From: Entrophospora sp. SA101
Taxonomy: Eukaryota > Glomeromycota > Glomeromycetes > Entrophosporales > Entrophosporaceae
Reading direction: 5' to 3'
NCBI GenBank assembly: GCA_958430865.1
Contig: CAUDNR010002613.1
Span: forward strand, 22,532 to 46,823
Length of the DNA stretch: 24,292 bases
Shown here: positions 8,455 through 17,938 of the stretch, piece by piece
How positions within the stretch are numbered: position 1 is the first letter of the stretch
Layout of the letters: each line of letters begins with the position of its first letter
Notes under the pieces: model-generated
Seen by the model: the letters and a program-made list of their open reading frames with translations, nothing else
Databases searched by the model: none
What the model was told of the DNA's origin: nothing
Translations under genes and position numbers: made by a program

Positions 8455-9470
8455 TCAATCCTAATTTCGCATTGATGATGGAATTTTATTTGTAATTTTT
8501 GTGACCATTCTATTAAGATTGGATACGAAAGTCAACTGTCAATCAATGACCATCTTAATAGTAAAACAAAGGCAACGTCAACTTCAACAAACACCAGTTA
8601 CCTCTCTTTCTTTCTGATCTAAAAAAACTATAATTCATGATTTAATCGAAGCCCTTTCTATAGCAGATAACTCTTAATTTTTTTAAAAAACATTACGAAG
8701 AAGGTGTACTATTCCATAAACAGCAACATCACATCACGTCAATTATGTGCACCTCGCACTTTTTTTTTTAATACATTTAAAAATCTTAAAACTCATTTTA
8801 GTCAAAACCTGTTTCTATTATCATGGATGAAATTACCGATGATTGTCAAAGAAGTGTAGTTAATACTCATTTTGCATAACGTAAAAATACAAAATTGTTT
8901 CTGCAGACTTTTCTCACACGTAAAGAATGTAACTATGTGTCAAACTCTTATCAATATTCTTCCAAAATATGATATTCCAATTGCCTTTTCTCGCAGATTC
9001 AGCTGCATGTATAAAAAAATGTTATCGTGAAGTTTTACATCTTATTCCCTGTTGTGCACACATTTTAAATTTAATTGGATAAGTTTAAGGTAGTTTTATC
9101 ATATAATATATATATATATACACACAAGTTATTGTAACTTTTTTTTAGTGATATTTGATGTGCATTTAATCATTTTTCAGTAGTCAAAAAATTAAAGAAG
9201 AATTCATTAGAGTTGCCGTCGATATATAGATCATTTATGGTTTCATGGAGTTAATCAACCACGAAAAATTCCTCTTCCTTGTAAAACACGACGGAATCCT
9301 TGGTTTATGTACAAAGGATCATCTTATATATTGGCCTGGATTTTTTCAAGCTGAGAATGAACTGGCAAAACAAAAATATCAAAAATCATTATATCTCTCC
9401 ATTCACAACAATCTATATCAATTTATTTCATCAATTTATTAAATATTGGATTTGTTTCAACAAGAAAAAC
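8455..9470 (+). pseudogene. BED-finger/hAT-like (DUF659-type) transposon protein fossil
   Basis: Switching frames yields an ordered series of family motifs. They are a BED-like finger (NFCDHSIKIGYES... NDHLNSKT, about 8485-8570), DLKKTIIHDLIEALSIAD (about 8620-8670), HYEEG (about 8690), KTHFSQKPVSIIMDEITDDC (about 8790-8850), VVNT.F...KNTKLF (about 8855-8905), LINILPKYDIPIAF (about 8948-8985), DSAACIKKCYREVLHLIPCC and AHILNLIG (about 8998-9080), and a T-R-x-N-x-W-F box (TRRNPWF, about 9285-9305). The last stretch, with YWPGFFQAENELAKQKYQKS, is open at 9245-9442. Many frameshifts and stops prevent function. In intact relatives these parts form a zinc finger plus an RNase-H-like transposase core. 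It lies head-to-head with GLE1. Confidence 0.65.
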
Positions 9471-10349
9471 TAGCATTTCCTTTTATTGCAACAAATTTTT
9501 TAATTTGGATTCAATAATTATCAATTGTCATTTTCGCCCAAATGAATTTTATCCTATTTTCCAAAAGTGGCCCGTGAAAAGTTTGCGGCATGGATTCTTT
9601 CTCATCCTGGACGACCCCTCTTTTCAATCATGTCAAATTTGATCCAAAATTTTTTTTGTTTTAACACAAAGAGATGCACGTCAATATAATATCATTCAGA
9701 ATTAAATGATTCATCTAATGTTTTATTAGATTAATGGACAATTTATTATGAATCTGTGATAGATGTAAATTTTGGAAGTTATACTGACTGGAGTTTATCT
9801 CAAATAGCATTAGACTATATCGGTTACCAATTTCTTCTTGTAGCGTAAAACGAAACTTTTCCAAGTACAATACAATTTTAAATGATAAAAGGCAAAATTT
9901 ATCTGAAGAGTCTTTACGCAATTTAAATATGTTTTATTATATTGACAGTTTAAATATTTAAAATTTTCTATTTCGTAATAAAATGTATTGATTGGACAAA
10001 AGATCAAGATTTCGACTTTTGATAAAAACCGGCCAATGACGAAAATTCGTCCACTAATTAATTAACGTGTACAGTATATAAGCAATCAAATTTCGTGAAC
10101 CTCTCTAAAACTTATTAACCAATACTCCCCACAACTAATCCAAAGCTATCCGTTAGCATATTTCTCACTTCATTCCGAAATATACATTATACATGCTCTC
10201 CCACATAAAAATAACCCGGTGACAATATCAAAAATATATATATATATTTTTTTTTTTTTTGAAATCATGCCATTTAATTTAGCTACCACTTGAGTGATTG
10301 ATTGAATCATTAATGCTAAAAAAGCATTCATTGCAAAAATGGAATATCT
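9471..10349. other. No gene; isolated TATA-like promoter motif
   Basis: Short ORFs here lack domains. FAAWILSHPGRPLFS (about 9575-9630) reads like protein but is unassigned. A GTATATAAGC TATA-like box near 10073, followed by a CT/CA-rich leader, looks like a fungal core promoter with no ORF behind it. Confidence 0.4.
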
Positions 10350-10845
10350 TTTTAAATATAATTAATTAATATATATCTTGGTTGGATAAAAAATAAACAT
10401 GACTTAGCTTTTTGTTGTTATTAATCCTTTCCTTGTACATGAATGAATACCTCCATCCATAAAATATTCGTGATGGTTATGATGATTATTCAATACATTT
10501 GATGTTGTCGTTGACATGGAAAATAATTGCATAATAAATAGTTGGGGAGGATCAAAAAATTTATTTTTCCTTCCCAATTGTTGAATAATAAAAATTTCCT
10601 ATCACAAAACATGCAAATGTTGTGCAATTAAGCACGCCTCATAACTGGGATTATTTCTGCAGGTGAACCGATTGAACATGTTGGAAGCCTTTTTTACAAG
10701 GTTGGCAAAATTCTCCCTTATCTTCCCCCCAGACCAGGATTGGCAAGCATTAATTGCTGATGAAATTTGACATTTGTGTGATGTTTGCTTTGTGCTATCC
10801 TCTCTAGAATAAAGCTGGTGTCTGCAACTTAGAATGTTGCAACCT
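10350..10845 (+). repeat. Dispersed repeat, copy 1
   Basis: This shares many blocks with the reverse complement of 20290-19580. They are TATATATCTTGGTTG, GATTATTCAATACATTTGAT, a GGAGGATC...CCTTCCCA palindromic block, GCAAATGTTGTGCAATT-like sequence, ACATGTTGGAAG, AAGGTTGGCAAAA, CAGACCAGG and CTAGAATAAAG. Indels between copies are not multiples of three, so it is probably non-coding. A segment present in copy 3 between ATTGCAT and AATAAAT is deleted here. Class unknown; no terminal repeats are evident. Confidence 0.6.
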
Positions 10846-11263
10846 TGGTTGCTGTTTTGCTACTAATTATATTTTTTAGATGAAAATATAACGTTTATCT
10901 TTAATTATCTATGAAATAAGGATCTAAACCTTATGATATGAAAGAAAAAGTCTCATAGACTTGGGTAAATATTTAGGCAAAATCTCAGCCCCCTTACCCA
11001 AAATTATAAATTCGGATAATATGTAATATAAAAGAAACAGAGGATAATTAATTTATATAGACAAACTCTATTTTATTACTTTATTCTTGATGCAGAACAT
11101 GGAAGAAATCATTGAAAAAGAAAGAGCACAAATGAAATTTCAGCCCCAACCTCACTCTGAATTGCAAATTCCTTCATGAGCTTGAAAAGAGTTGCATATT
11201 TTCATTGCTTCGATGATCTAGATGTTTACGCACACCTAATATTACAGCTCTTCAAAGCGCTGC

Positions 11264-11395
11264 AATATCCGGGTTCACAAGAATAAATGATAGGGAGGAT
11301 CAAAAAAAAAATTTCCTTCCCATTGTATAATTCTTTATGAATAATAAATCTGATGTTGATCACAGGTGTCATATTAATTAAATTTTCCTATTACT
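11264..11395 (+). repeat. Dispersed repeat, copy 2 (fragment)
   Basis: GGGTTCACAAGAATAAAT at 11271, then GGGAGGATC...CCTTCCCATTGTAT, then GAATAATAAATCTGATG and CAGGTGTCA, match the reverse complement of about 20055-19925 closely. It covers only the central part of the family, including the piece that copy 1 lacks. The 3' half with the TTGGCAAAA block is absent. Confidence 0.65.
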
Positions 11396-12082
11396 ATATA
11401 TATAGAAAAGAGTTCTCGGATTTTTTCTTAATGGTTATCACGTGATAAAAGATCAACCATACAAATTTCAAAATTTCGATTGTTCATTCATTTTTATTAT
11501 ATGGGGCATGCTGCAACAAAACCAGACAAAGTGAACATTGGTGTTACCAAAAATTTCAGGGATCAAATTTAGTAATGTGATTATTAAAATCTTCCATTTG
11601 TTATCCTCTTAATATTAGGTGATATATAGAATTACCTCTATATAAAAATAGTTAATATGAAGTTAATTTACATCAGATCTACAATGGAACCCAAGAATTA
11701 TAGTACCATTAGAAGTATTCTGAAGAAAGAACAAGGTGAAAAAATTGCACCTTATATTTTTAAATTAGAAGATACTTACTAAATCTTCACAAATATATTT
11801 AGATAAAGAAAAGATTACCTATGAAATTTACCAAGAAAAAATAATAAACATTAAGAAAAGAAAATAGAGTTATTACTCAATAAAAAGCAAAAATACTTAG
11901 AGGAGAAATAATCATATTATTACAATATTGATTTATTTTTTTTTTAGTCCTTTAGCAACATAAATTATAGCAATTATAAAACATAAAATTATAGTTATAT
12001 CTGTCATTCATAACCCAATAGATTTACCATCAAAACTTTTCTTTTGTTGAGTGTAAACATAAGATGTTGATGCTGGCTAGTG
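11396..12082. other. No gene seen
   Basis: AT-rich. A 32-codon ORF (MEPKNYSTIRSILKKEQGEK..., start 11684) is too short to support as a gene. It reads like a coding fragment. Confidence 0.35.
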
Positions 12083-12337
12083 TAAGGTTTCTGGTCCGAA
12101 CTGTTTTCTCAAAGCCCAACTAGTTTGGGCAATTTGGGCTTCTCAACATTTTTTTATAAGCATGAACATTAAAAAACTATATGAATCAACTTGTTTTAAC
12201 TTAAACAACTTTAAAATAATTTCACTCAATTTCGGCTAATAACAAAAAGTAGTTTGGGCTTATAAAAAAACAACTTTTGCCCAAAGTATTTGGGCAATTT
12301 CGGCTACTAATAGAAGCAGTTTTGGCCAGAAACCTTA
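12083..12337. mobile_element. 255-bp inverted-repeat element (MITE-like)
   Basis: The left end TAAGGTTTCTGGTCCGAACT (12083 on) matches the right end read on the other strand, TAAGGTTTCTGGCCAAAACT (from 12337), with continuing partial similarity inward. TA at both outer edges fits TA target duplication; TAGTG also lies just outside each end. The interior repeats GCCCAA/TTGGGC and (A/T)TTCGGCTA(A/C)TA motifs near both ends. No ORF. Confidence 0.6.
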
Positions 12338-12655
12338 GATTAGTGTGAGATAGTAAATCGTGGACTGAAGAAGTCCCAACCTTATTGATCAATCGAAACC
12401 AACTTATTGCGGCAAATCACGTGATGATCACTAAATCTAGTTTTATAATTTATATATATTTTTAATGATATTTTTGTGTAACACTGCGCCCAATTGCCCC
12501 ATATGTTTAGATCATATGATATCGTGTTACATATCTGATTTATATATTTATAACATTTAATTTATTTATTCATCTGATTCATTTGTTTATCAGTAGTCAG
12601 AGTGACTCATAATTTATAAGCATATTTTATTGGGCTAAACATTGTAAAAGTCACA

Positions 12656-12988
12656 TTACATCAGGAACTTAAAAATTAAATTGGTGCCTTGAATTGGTTC
12701 TAGTTCAAGACCAGGAAATTTGTCAAAATCTTTTTTATTTCTAGTGTTAGCTTGATTTTTTTTACATTCTTTTCCACATTGATCTTGTAAAATTATTTCT
12801 GAGAAAAATGAAGTGTGGTCACCTTGAACAGAATCGGTATCTTCATTATTTTCATGACTTTTATCACGACCTCTACCAACTGCTATAACTTCATGACTTT
12901 CGCGACTTCCATGAATTCCATGACCTCCATGACTTCCATGACTCCCACGACTTCCGCAATTTCCACGATTTCCTTGATTTTGTTTCAT
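12656..12988 (-). CDS. Gly/Ser/His-rich small protein, unrecognised
   Basis: A 110-residue ORF starts at 12988 (MKQNQGNRGN). Residues 4-33 are a low-complexity tract (GSRGSHGSHGGHGIHGSRES) built from 9-base GGAAGTCAT-like units. The C-terminal 70 residues are normal in composition (FFSEIILQDQCGKECKK... FPGLELEPIQGTNLIFKFLM). An AATAAA signal lies about 25 bases past the stop (12631-12626). The ATG is only 21 bases from the divergent ATG at 13010. No function is recognised. It may be a real small gene or an expanded minisatellite that happens to be open. The opposite frame is also open here because the tract has a period of three. Confidence 0.4.
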   Translation of the reverse strand: MKQNQGNRGNCGSRGSHGSHGGHGIHGSRESHEVIAVGRGRDKSHENNEDTDSVQGDHTSFFSEIILQDQCGKECKKNQANTRNKKDFDKFPGLELEPIQGTNLIFKFLM

Positions 12989-13009
12989 TATACATCAAAC
13001 AAAAGAACA

Positions 13010-13980
13010 ATGTCTATTGTATTGACCGCAATTGTGTTTGTCAAGTCCATCAATGGCTCCAGAACCTTAAGCGGCACAGCTACAGCCATATTGGATGATG
13101 ATGAATATGTAGACATCCAATACAAGGCATTCAATGTAGACAAAGCAAATTTAATTGATGAAATTCAAGAAAACACCATCATGTTGTTTGCAGGAAAATA
13201 CATATTCGACGAATCGCAATTATTTGTGAGTATTTTATCTATTTTTTTGTCTTGCTTTTTTAAATAACAATAATTAAAATAACATATTTCTTGTCACACA
13301 CTCCAGGTCACAGTGAATAAATCAACCCTACTTGACCTGAAAACCATAGAAGACAAACCAACTATATACGATCTGCCAATTAGTCCTTTATATGGTGTCA
13401 TAACTGCTCTGTGTGTAACACCTTCAAAAAATCAAAACGACAAACATTACTTCACTATGTCTTGAAGAACATACGACCCATTTAAAGGTGGATACACATC
13501 AATGGACATTCCATGTTTTTATGATCCTGATAATGGTCGTCATGGTGGTGTTCCCAATGCTACAAAAAACGGGAAACAAATTTTTACTGTAGCAGGCGAG
13601 GTTTTTCTGGGCAGAAAGCTTGTGCAAGTCTTTGCAAGCAAAATTGAGTGGACTTATCCGAGTGTTGAAAAGACCAACAACAACAATGAAAAGAAATCCT
13701 CACGCAAAGCATTAAAATCCAAACACCTGGATTTTGAGGAACAATTCATGAGTTCCAACAGCAGAGAAAGACCACAAATCACATCAGGAAGTCAGGCAAA
13801 AAAAGAAGAAGCATAGACCTTGATCCACAAGAAGAATCAAGCACAGCAAGGGCAACAAAACTGACACACACAATGAATGAAGTTGTCAGTAAGAATAAAG
13901 GTTGTGAAAATGATGACGATGATAATGAAAACGAAACAGTGGTAAATGACAACGGTGACGAGAGTTGTGACACTGAATAA
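13010..13980 (+). pseudogene. Multicopy fungal family of unknown function, broken
   Basis: Exon 1 is 13010-13225 (MSIVLTAIVFVKSINGSRTL...), with a GTGAGT donor. Exon 2 starts after a CCAG acceptor at 13307, in frame. The product reads GTATAILDDDEYVDIQYKAF, then LFAGKYIFDESQLF, then DLPISPLYGVITAL, then an in-frame TGA (13463-13465), then RTYDPFKGGYTSMDIPCFYD, FTVAGEVFL and a Lys/Ser-rich tail. The reading frame stops at TAG 13814-13816. In another frame a natural end continues (KKRRSIDLDPQEESS... to TAA 13978-13980), so there is a second lesion, plausibly at the A7 run 13798-13804. I recall this as a large family in Glomeromycotina with a basic KKRR plus IDLDPQ tail, but know no function. A beta-rich OB-like fold is a guess. 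Two independent lesions argue against function. Confidence 0.6.
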
Positions 13981-14001
13981 TTCTCATTATTCTTTTTTTT
14001 T

Positions 14002-14119
14002 CATTTCCATTTGTATTTTTTTTTTTGCAATAAAAAATTACGTATATCAAATTTTTTTTTCAGTTCTACTTGTATTTTTTTTTGCAATAAAATTTATGTA
14101 GATCAAATTTTTTTTTCAG
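14002..14119 (+). repeat. Two ~59-bp tandem units carrying AATAAA
   Basis: Each unit runs (C/A)TTGTATTTTTTTTT-GCAATAAAA-...-AT(C)AAATTTTTTTTT. They are at about 14002-14060 and 14061-14119. Both carry a polyadenylation-type AATAAA, so this probably duplicates the 3' end signal of the preceding gene family member. Confidence 0.65.
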
Positions 14120-14250
14120 AAAAATAAAAAAAAAAATTTTTTTTGAAATCACCACCCAGCGAAAGCAAAAATTCTTTCCCAAAAAATTAAGTTTAAAAAG
14201 TTTAAAAAACAGAGATTTTTCGGTTTCATTGCAATTGCAACGCATTGCTT

Positions 14251-14291
14251 GCAACTCAATTCAATGCAACTCAATTCAATGCAACTCAATT
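14251..14291 (+). repeat. 15-bp minisatellite GCAACTCAATTCAAT
   Basis: Two full units (14251-14265, 14266-14280) and a partial third are bracketed by ATTGCAATTGCAAC palindromic sequence on each side. The block lies just upstream of a TATATATGA box and the ORF at 14351. Confidence 0.8.
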
Positions 14292-14350
14292 GCAATTGCA
14301 ACCTATATATGAAACGAAACATTTGCCGTACGACACAATTTTTGCTAAAT

Positions 14351-14509
14351 ATGGTGAAAACGTTGATCGCGCCAAAAGCCGAAAAATCAAGTGCGGCTAA
14401 ACGCAAAAGGAGACAATCGGCGAGAAACCTGCACGGAAGTCGCACGATTTGCGAGTTTTGGAAGGAGATCGTGACACGGCAAATGTTAAATCTTTTTTTT
14501 TGTGGTTAA
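14351..14509 (+). CDS. Short basic ORF, unrecognised
   Basis: The 52-residue ORF from the ATG at 14351 begins MVKTLIAPKAEKSSAAKRKR. It is clearly richer in G+C and CG dinucleotides than its surroundings. It is strongly basic (AKRKRRQSARN), with HGSRTICEFWKEIVTRQ after. A TATA-like TATATATGA lies about 45 bases upstream. It could be the first exon of a gene cut off by the repeats that follow, or a fragment of a mobile element. In-frame upstream ATGs fall inside the minisatellite and I reject them as starts. Confidence 0.3.
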   Translation: MVKTLIAPKAEKSSAAKRKRRQSARNLHGSRTICEFWKEIVTRQMLNLFFCG

Positions 14510-14620
14510 TTAATTAATATATATATTACCAAGGGGATGCCTTTGGGGAATATTGGACAGATGAATTAATTGCTAGCTAGGAACCTAATTAAATATTGGT
14601 AAAGCCTGTTATCTCTTTGA

Positions 14621-14778
14621 TGTAGAGTCAGACATAAAGGTCATTATACCTTGACATAGAGTCAGTATAGTGTGGAAAGCCACAAAAGCCTCGGGTTATC
14701 TTGGACATAGAGTCAGATATATAGGTTACCTTGGATGTATATTAGAAACCTCTAATTAACTTGGGACTTGGAGTCTGG
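14621..14778 (+). repeat. Degenerate ACATAGAGTCAG repeats
   Basis: GTAGAGTCAGA (14622), ACATAGAGTCAG (14654), ACATAGAGTCAG (14705) and a diverged ACTTGGAGTCTGG (14766) recur every 30-60 bases with TTGGA/CCTTGG around them. The sequence to about 15130 contains ATGGCTGACTT and CTATAAGCC, which could be an LTR promoter. A decayed solo LTR is possible, but its ends are not visible. Confidence 0.45.
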
Positions 14779-15149
14779 TACAACAACTTAATTGGAGTCA
14801 CTAGAACAAGGTCTAGTGGGTTACAAGCATAATAACTAAGTATTAATAAGAAAACTCGGATTGCACTCTTGCACTAGCAAAAAGTATGAAGTATTGACAG
14901 TTATAACTAATTAGCCATCTATATGAGGCTAACAGTATTAGCCAAAGTTGATATCATGTGTTGTTATTTGTTGCAAATCTATGGCTGACTTCCAATTAGC
15001 CAGAGAAAAGTAAACAAGTAAAGTAAATAAAATAGGAACTCTATAAGCCTTTGTTGCTTAATAGAAGGGCTGTCTTTATTTATTGTAATTAATTGCTATT
15101 TGTACTGTAAAGTGTGCTTACAAATTCGCCAAGGTTTTCTAGTGTAAAC

Positions 15150-15227
15150 ATTCAAATAATTATTTAACATTTTTAATGAACAAGTAATATTCAAATAATT
15201 ATTTAACATTTTTAATGAACAAGTAAT
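15150..15227 (+). repeat. Perfect 39-bp tandem duplication
   Basis: The 39-bp unit at 15150-15188 (ATTCAAATAATTATTTAACA...) is repeated without change at 15189-15227. Perfect identity implies a recent event. Confidence 0.95.
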
Positions 15228-16061
15228 TTAATTGTTGTAAAATTACAAAAGTTATTTTTATTTCATTTAAATTTTAGTTCTTTAAATAATAAAATTACAA
15301 TACTTAAAATACAAATATAGATCATATTGGTAATAAATAAATTAAATTAATATTACAATCTCTATGTTGTATGGGAGCTTATAGACTTCCCAGAAAGTAT
15401 GATCATAGTATGATCATAGTAAAGATAACCTCCTTAGATATAAGTAAATATAAAGATAATAATAAGATAATTATATTCAAAATAACCTAATAAAATATAT
15501 GATTACAATAATAATATCTTTAATTCAACAATAAATACTGATTGTTAATAAGATTCCTATAGATTACCAATATGGTAATAAAAATTAATTACCAAATTCA
15601 ATTAGTTTTGTGACCAATAATTTCAGGGATTGTTGCATCTAGGTACATGAAAGAGGCAGTAACCAAGACAAGTGTAAATAAATTCATAAAATAAATCAAC
15701 CAACAAGTGTAACCAAAAGTTAACTTGAAACCCACCCAGCAATAAAAGAAAATAATCAAAGTTGACCAAAAACCATACTCACATTGGTATGTCTTATAAG
15801 TTTATATCTATTTCCAACAAAGAATTATAAAGTTACCTCCAAGGCAGATCTGAAGAAAGAAATTGATCTTGTAGCCCAATTTCAAGGGGAAAAGGTTGTT
15901 ACAGATGATAGAGATATAAAAAATTGAACAGTAACAGTTAATTTCTGATTTGAATAAATTTTATTAATAAAAATAACGATTTACTATATATTTCCAGTTA
16001 CACAATTCAAATTCCATTTAAAGAAAAAATATCAACACGCAAAGTATAAATATTCTAAAAT
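15228..16061. other. No gene; weak coding fragment
   Basis: AT-rich. GTATGATCATA is tandemly doubled near 15397-15418. A short stretch (KADLKKEIDLVAQFQGEKVV, about 15840-15900, plus) reads like protein but has no start or domain. AATAAA signals on the minus strand near 15960-15975 probably serve the gene ending at 16062. Confidence 0.4.
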
Positions 16062-17891
16062 TTAAAAATCTTTTGGTAATTTTCTCTTCTTTTTCAATTC
16101 TTCTAATTTTAATTTTCGAGCAGACATAGGAGATGTTTCAATCTTCATTGACCAACTTATTGACTGTGAGAGTGGTGTTTTGTACCCTAATTCTAACTCT
16201 TGTGAAATATCTATTAATTTCTTGATGTTTTTATCCACAGAGATCTTTTTCAAGGTTAATAAACAAAATCTATTAATAAAAATTCAAGTTTGCTGAAAGA
16301 TATTACTGAATTAAAACACTTACACGTAATTTAACCAATTGTAGTATTGCTTTTCTCATTTGTGGGAAATCGTAAAAAGTGACAGGAAAGTCACATTCAC
16401 TGATCTTTTCAAATATGTATAACTCAGGACCAACTATTTTCAATGTATAAAATTTCATATTCAAACCTAATTTAAAAATAAAATTAGCAAGTATATCCAA
16501 GTCTGATAGTTATTTACAATGCCTGATTATAAAATAAATTCACTTGCCAGAAACTATAACTCCATGCACTTTAATCTTATCAGTTTGATCCAAGTCTGAT
16601 TCTGAAATTGCCTTTTCACTTATAAAATTAAGCATGTCATGTAATTCGGTACATAATTTTACAGTATCAGAAAGTTCTTTTTTTATATCTTCACTTTCTT
16701 TGTATTTGCTACCTTCAACAATTAAGACTTCAGATCTTCGAAATAACAATGATTCAATAACTATATCAGGAACAAGGGCCTGGTCTATATTATCATCCAA
16801 TGTTTTAAATTTGTTTCTCCTGACTTTGTTTGCAAAAAGTGGTCTAAAATAAATGCAGTTAATTAGCAAAATATATAAATTTTTTGGTTTCAAATATTAT
16901 AAAATTTAGTTCTTACTTATTAGACTCTATTATATAATTGGTACCATAAAATAAATTAAAAAATGTATGAAAAAATAATCCACTAGTAATGTGTGGTTCT
17001 GAATGTTCTCGATTCCAATACTGAGGATCTAATTTAAAGTATCTGAGACTGATAAAATTCTTTTAATTAAATGACTAAAATGATTTAATTAGTGATCAAA
17101 ATAAAATAAAAAATGAAAATTCTCACATTGTTTCAAATATGATTCGAATGAAAGATAGTAAAGCATCATTTAGATCAAGTCCAAATACGTTATCATCCTT
17201 GTAAAAATTTTTTAACATTGAACTTGCACCATCAATATTTGTTAATTTTGATATATTCTCTATACGATTAAATACAATATCATTGATATCAGAGTCCTCT
17301 ATTTCTTGATTTAGTTTCATTGAATATCTTTCTTTGATCTTATTGTATGGAACCTTTAGAAAGAGTGGATCATCCAGATCCAAAACTCCAATCCGGATTA
17401 TGCTGCTAAATGTTACAACAGTAATTTACATTATTATAAATTTGCTACTAATAATTTATTTATTTTGAATAAAAAAATTTATTACTCTGGTTCTGATTTT
17501 TGAAATATTGGTGTCATCAGATCCAAGATTGTGCTATCCTTAAAATAGAAAAAAAAAGAAATATTTAAACCCAATCGTAACCCTAAATAAAAGTAACTAT
17601 CACTATATATACAAACATTCCCAAATTTTGGCATCACATTTTCTTGTTGATTTTCATTATTTAATGTTTTTTTATCTGACAGTTTTGGTAGCTTTGATCT
17701 AAGTATATATGTATATATAACGTTGTTAGAAGATGCTAAAAAATATATATATGTCTAGAGTAGTGGCAACAGTGGCAGCAGTTGCATACAACCACAACCA
17801 CCACCATCATTCTTTTTAAATATATAACTTCTTACCCTTTGGTATTTGCTCTCTTAATATCGGCACCTCTTTTTCCTTTCTTATAATCCAT
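16062..17891 (-). CDS. Predicted 419-aa protein with degenerate PD-(D/E)XK-like core
   Basis: Eight exons: 17891-17836, 17698-17617, 17538-17486, 17405-17127, 17048-16917, 16843-16548, 16502-16324 and 16244-16062. All phases join. Intron 6 must use a GC donor (G|GCAAGT at 16547); the GT donor two bases on gives an immediate stop. Intron 3 has a tandem TAGCAG acceptor that could add one Ser. The last acceptor (AAAAAG) is the least certain. The basic N terminus is MDYKKGKRGADIKRANTK. A helical middle has GLDLNDALLSFIRIIFETI. Residues about 215-247 read LDDNIDQALVPDIVIE...EVLIVEGSK, placed like PD...E-x-K but with an extra residue. KLCTELHDMLNFI and KVHGVIVS follow. The tail is Lys/Arg-rich (KLKLEELKKKRKLPKDF), NLS-like. 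The order resembles a Mucoromycota family of presumed nuclease-fold proteins; function unknown. Confidence 0.75.
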
Positions 17892-17938
17892 TTTTAAAAA
17901 AAAATAGTAATTAAACGTTTGATTGACATGCACGTTTT

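Noticed and set aside
9715..10007. Two overlapping minus ORFs
   Set aside because: Phe/Tyr/Lys/Asn-rich, as expected from AT-rich DNA; no domain, and they overlap each other in different frames.
12815..13009. In-frame extension upstream of the 13010 ATG
   Set aside because: It is antisense to the Gly/Ser/His tract and Met/Thr-rich only because of its 9-bp repeat.
13779..13973. Ser-rich minus ORF
   Set aside because: It is antisense to the acidic tail of the broken family member.
16634..16852. 72-codon plus ORF
   Set aside because: It is antisense to exon 6 of the 419-residue gene.
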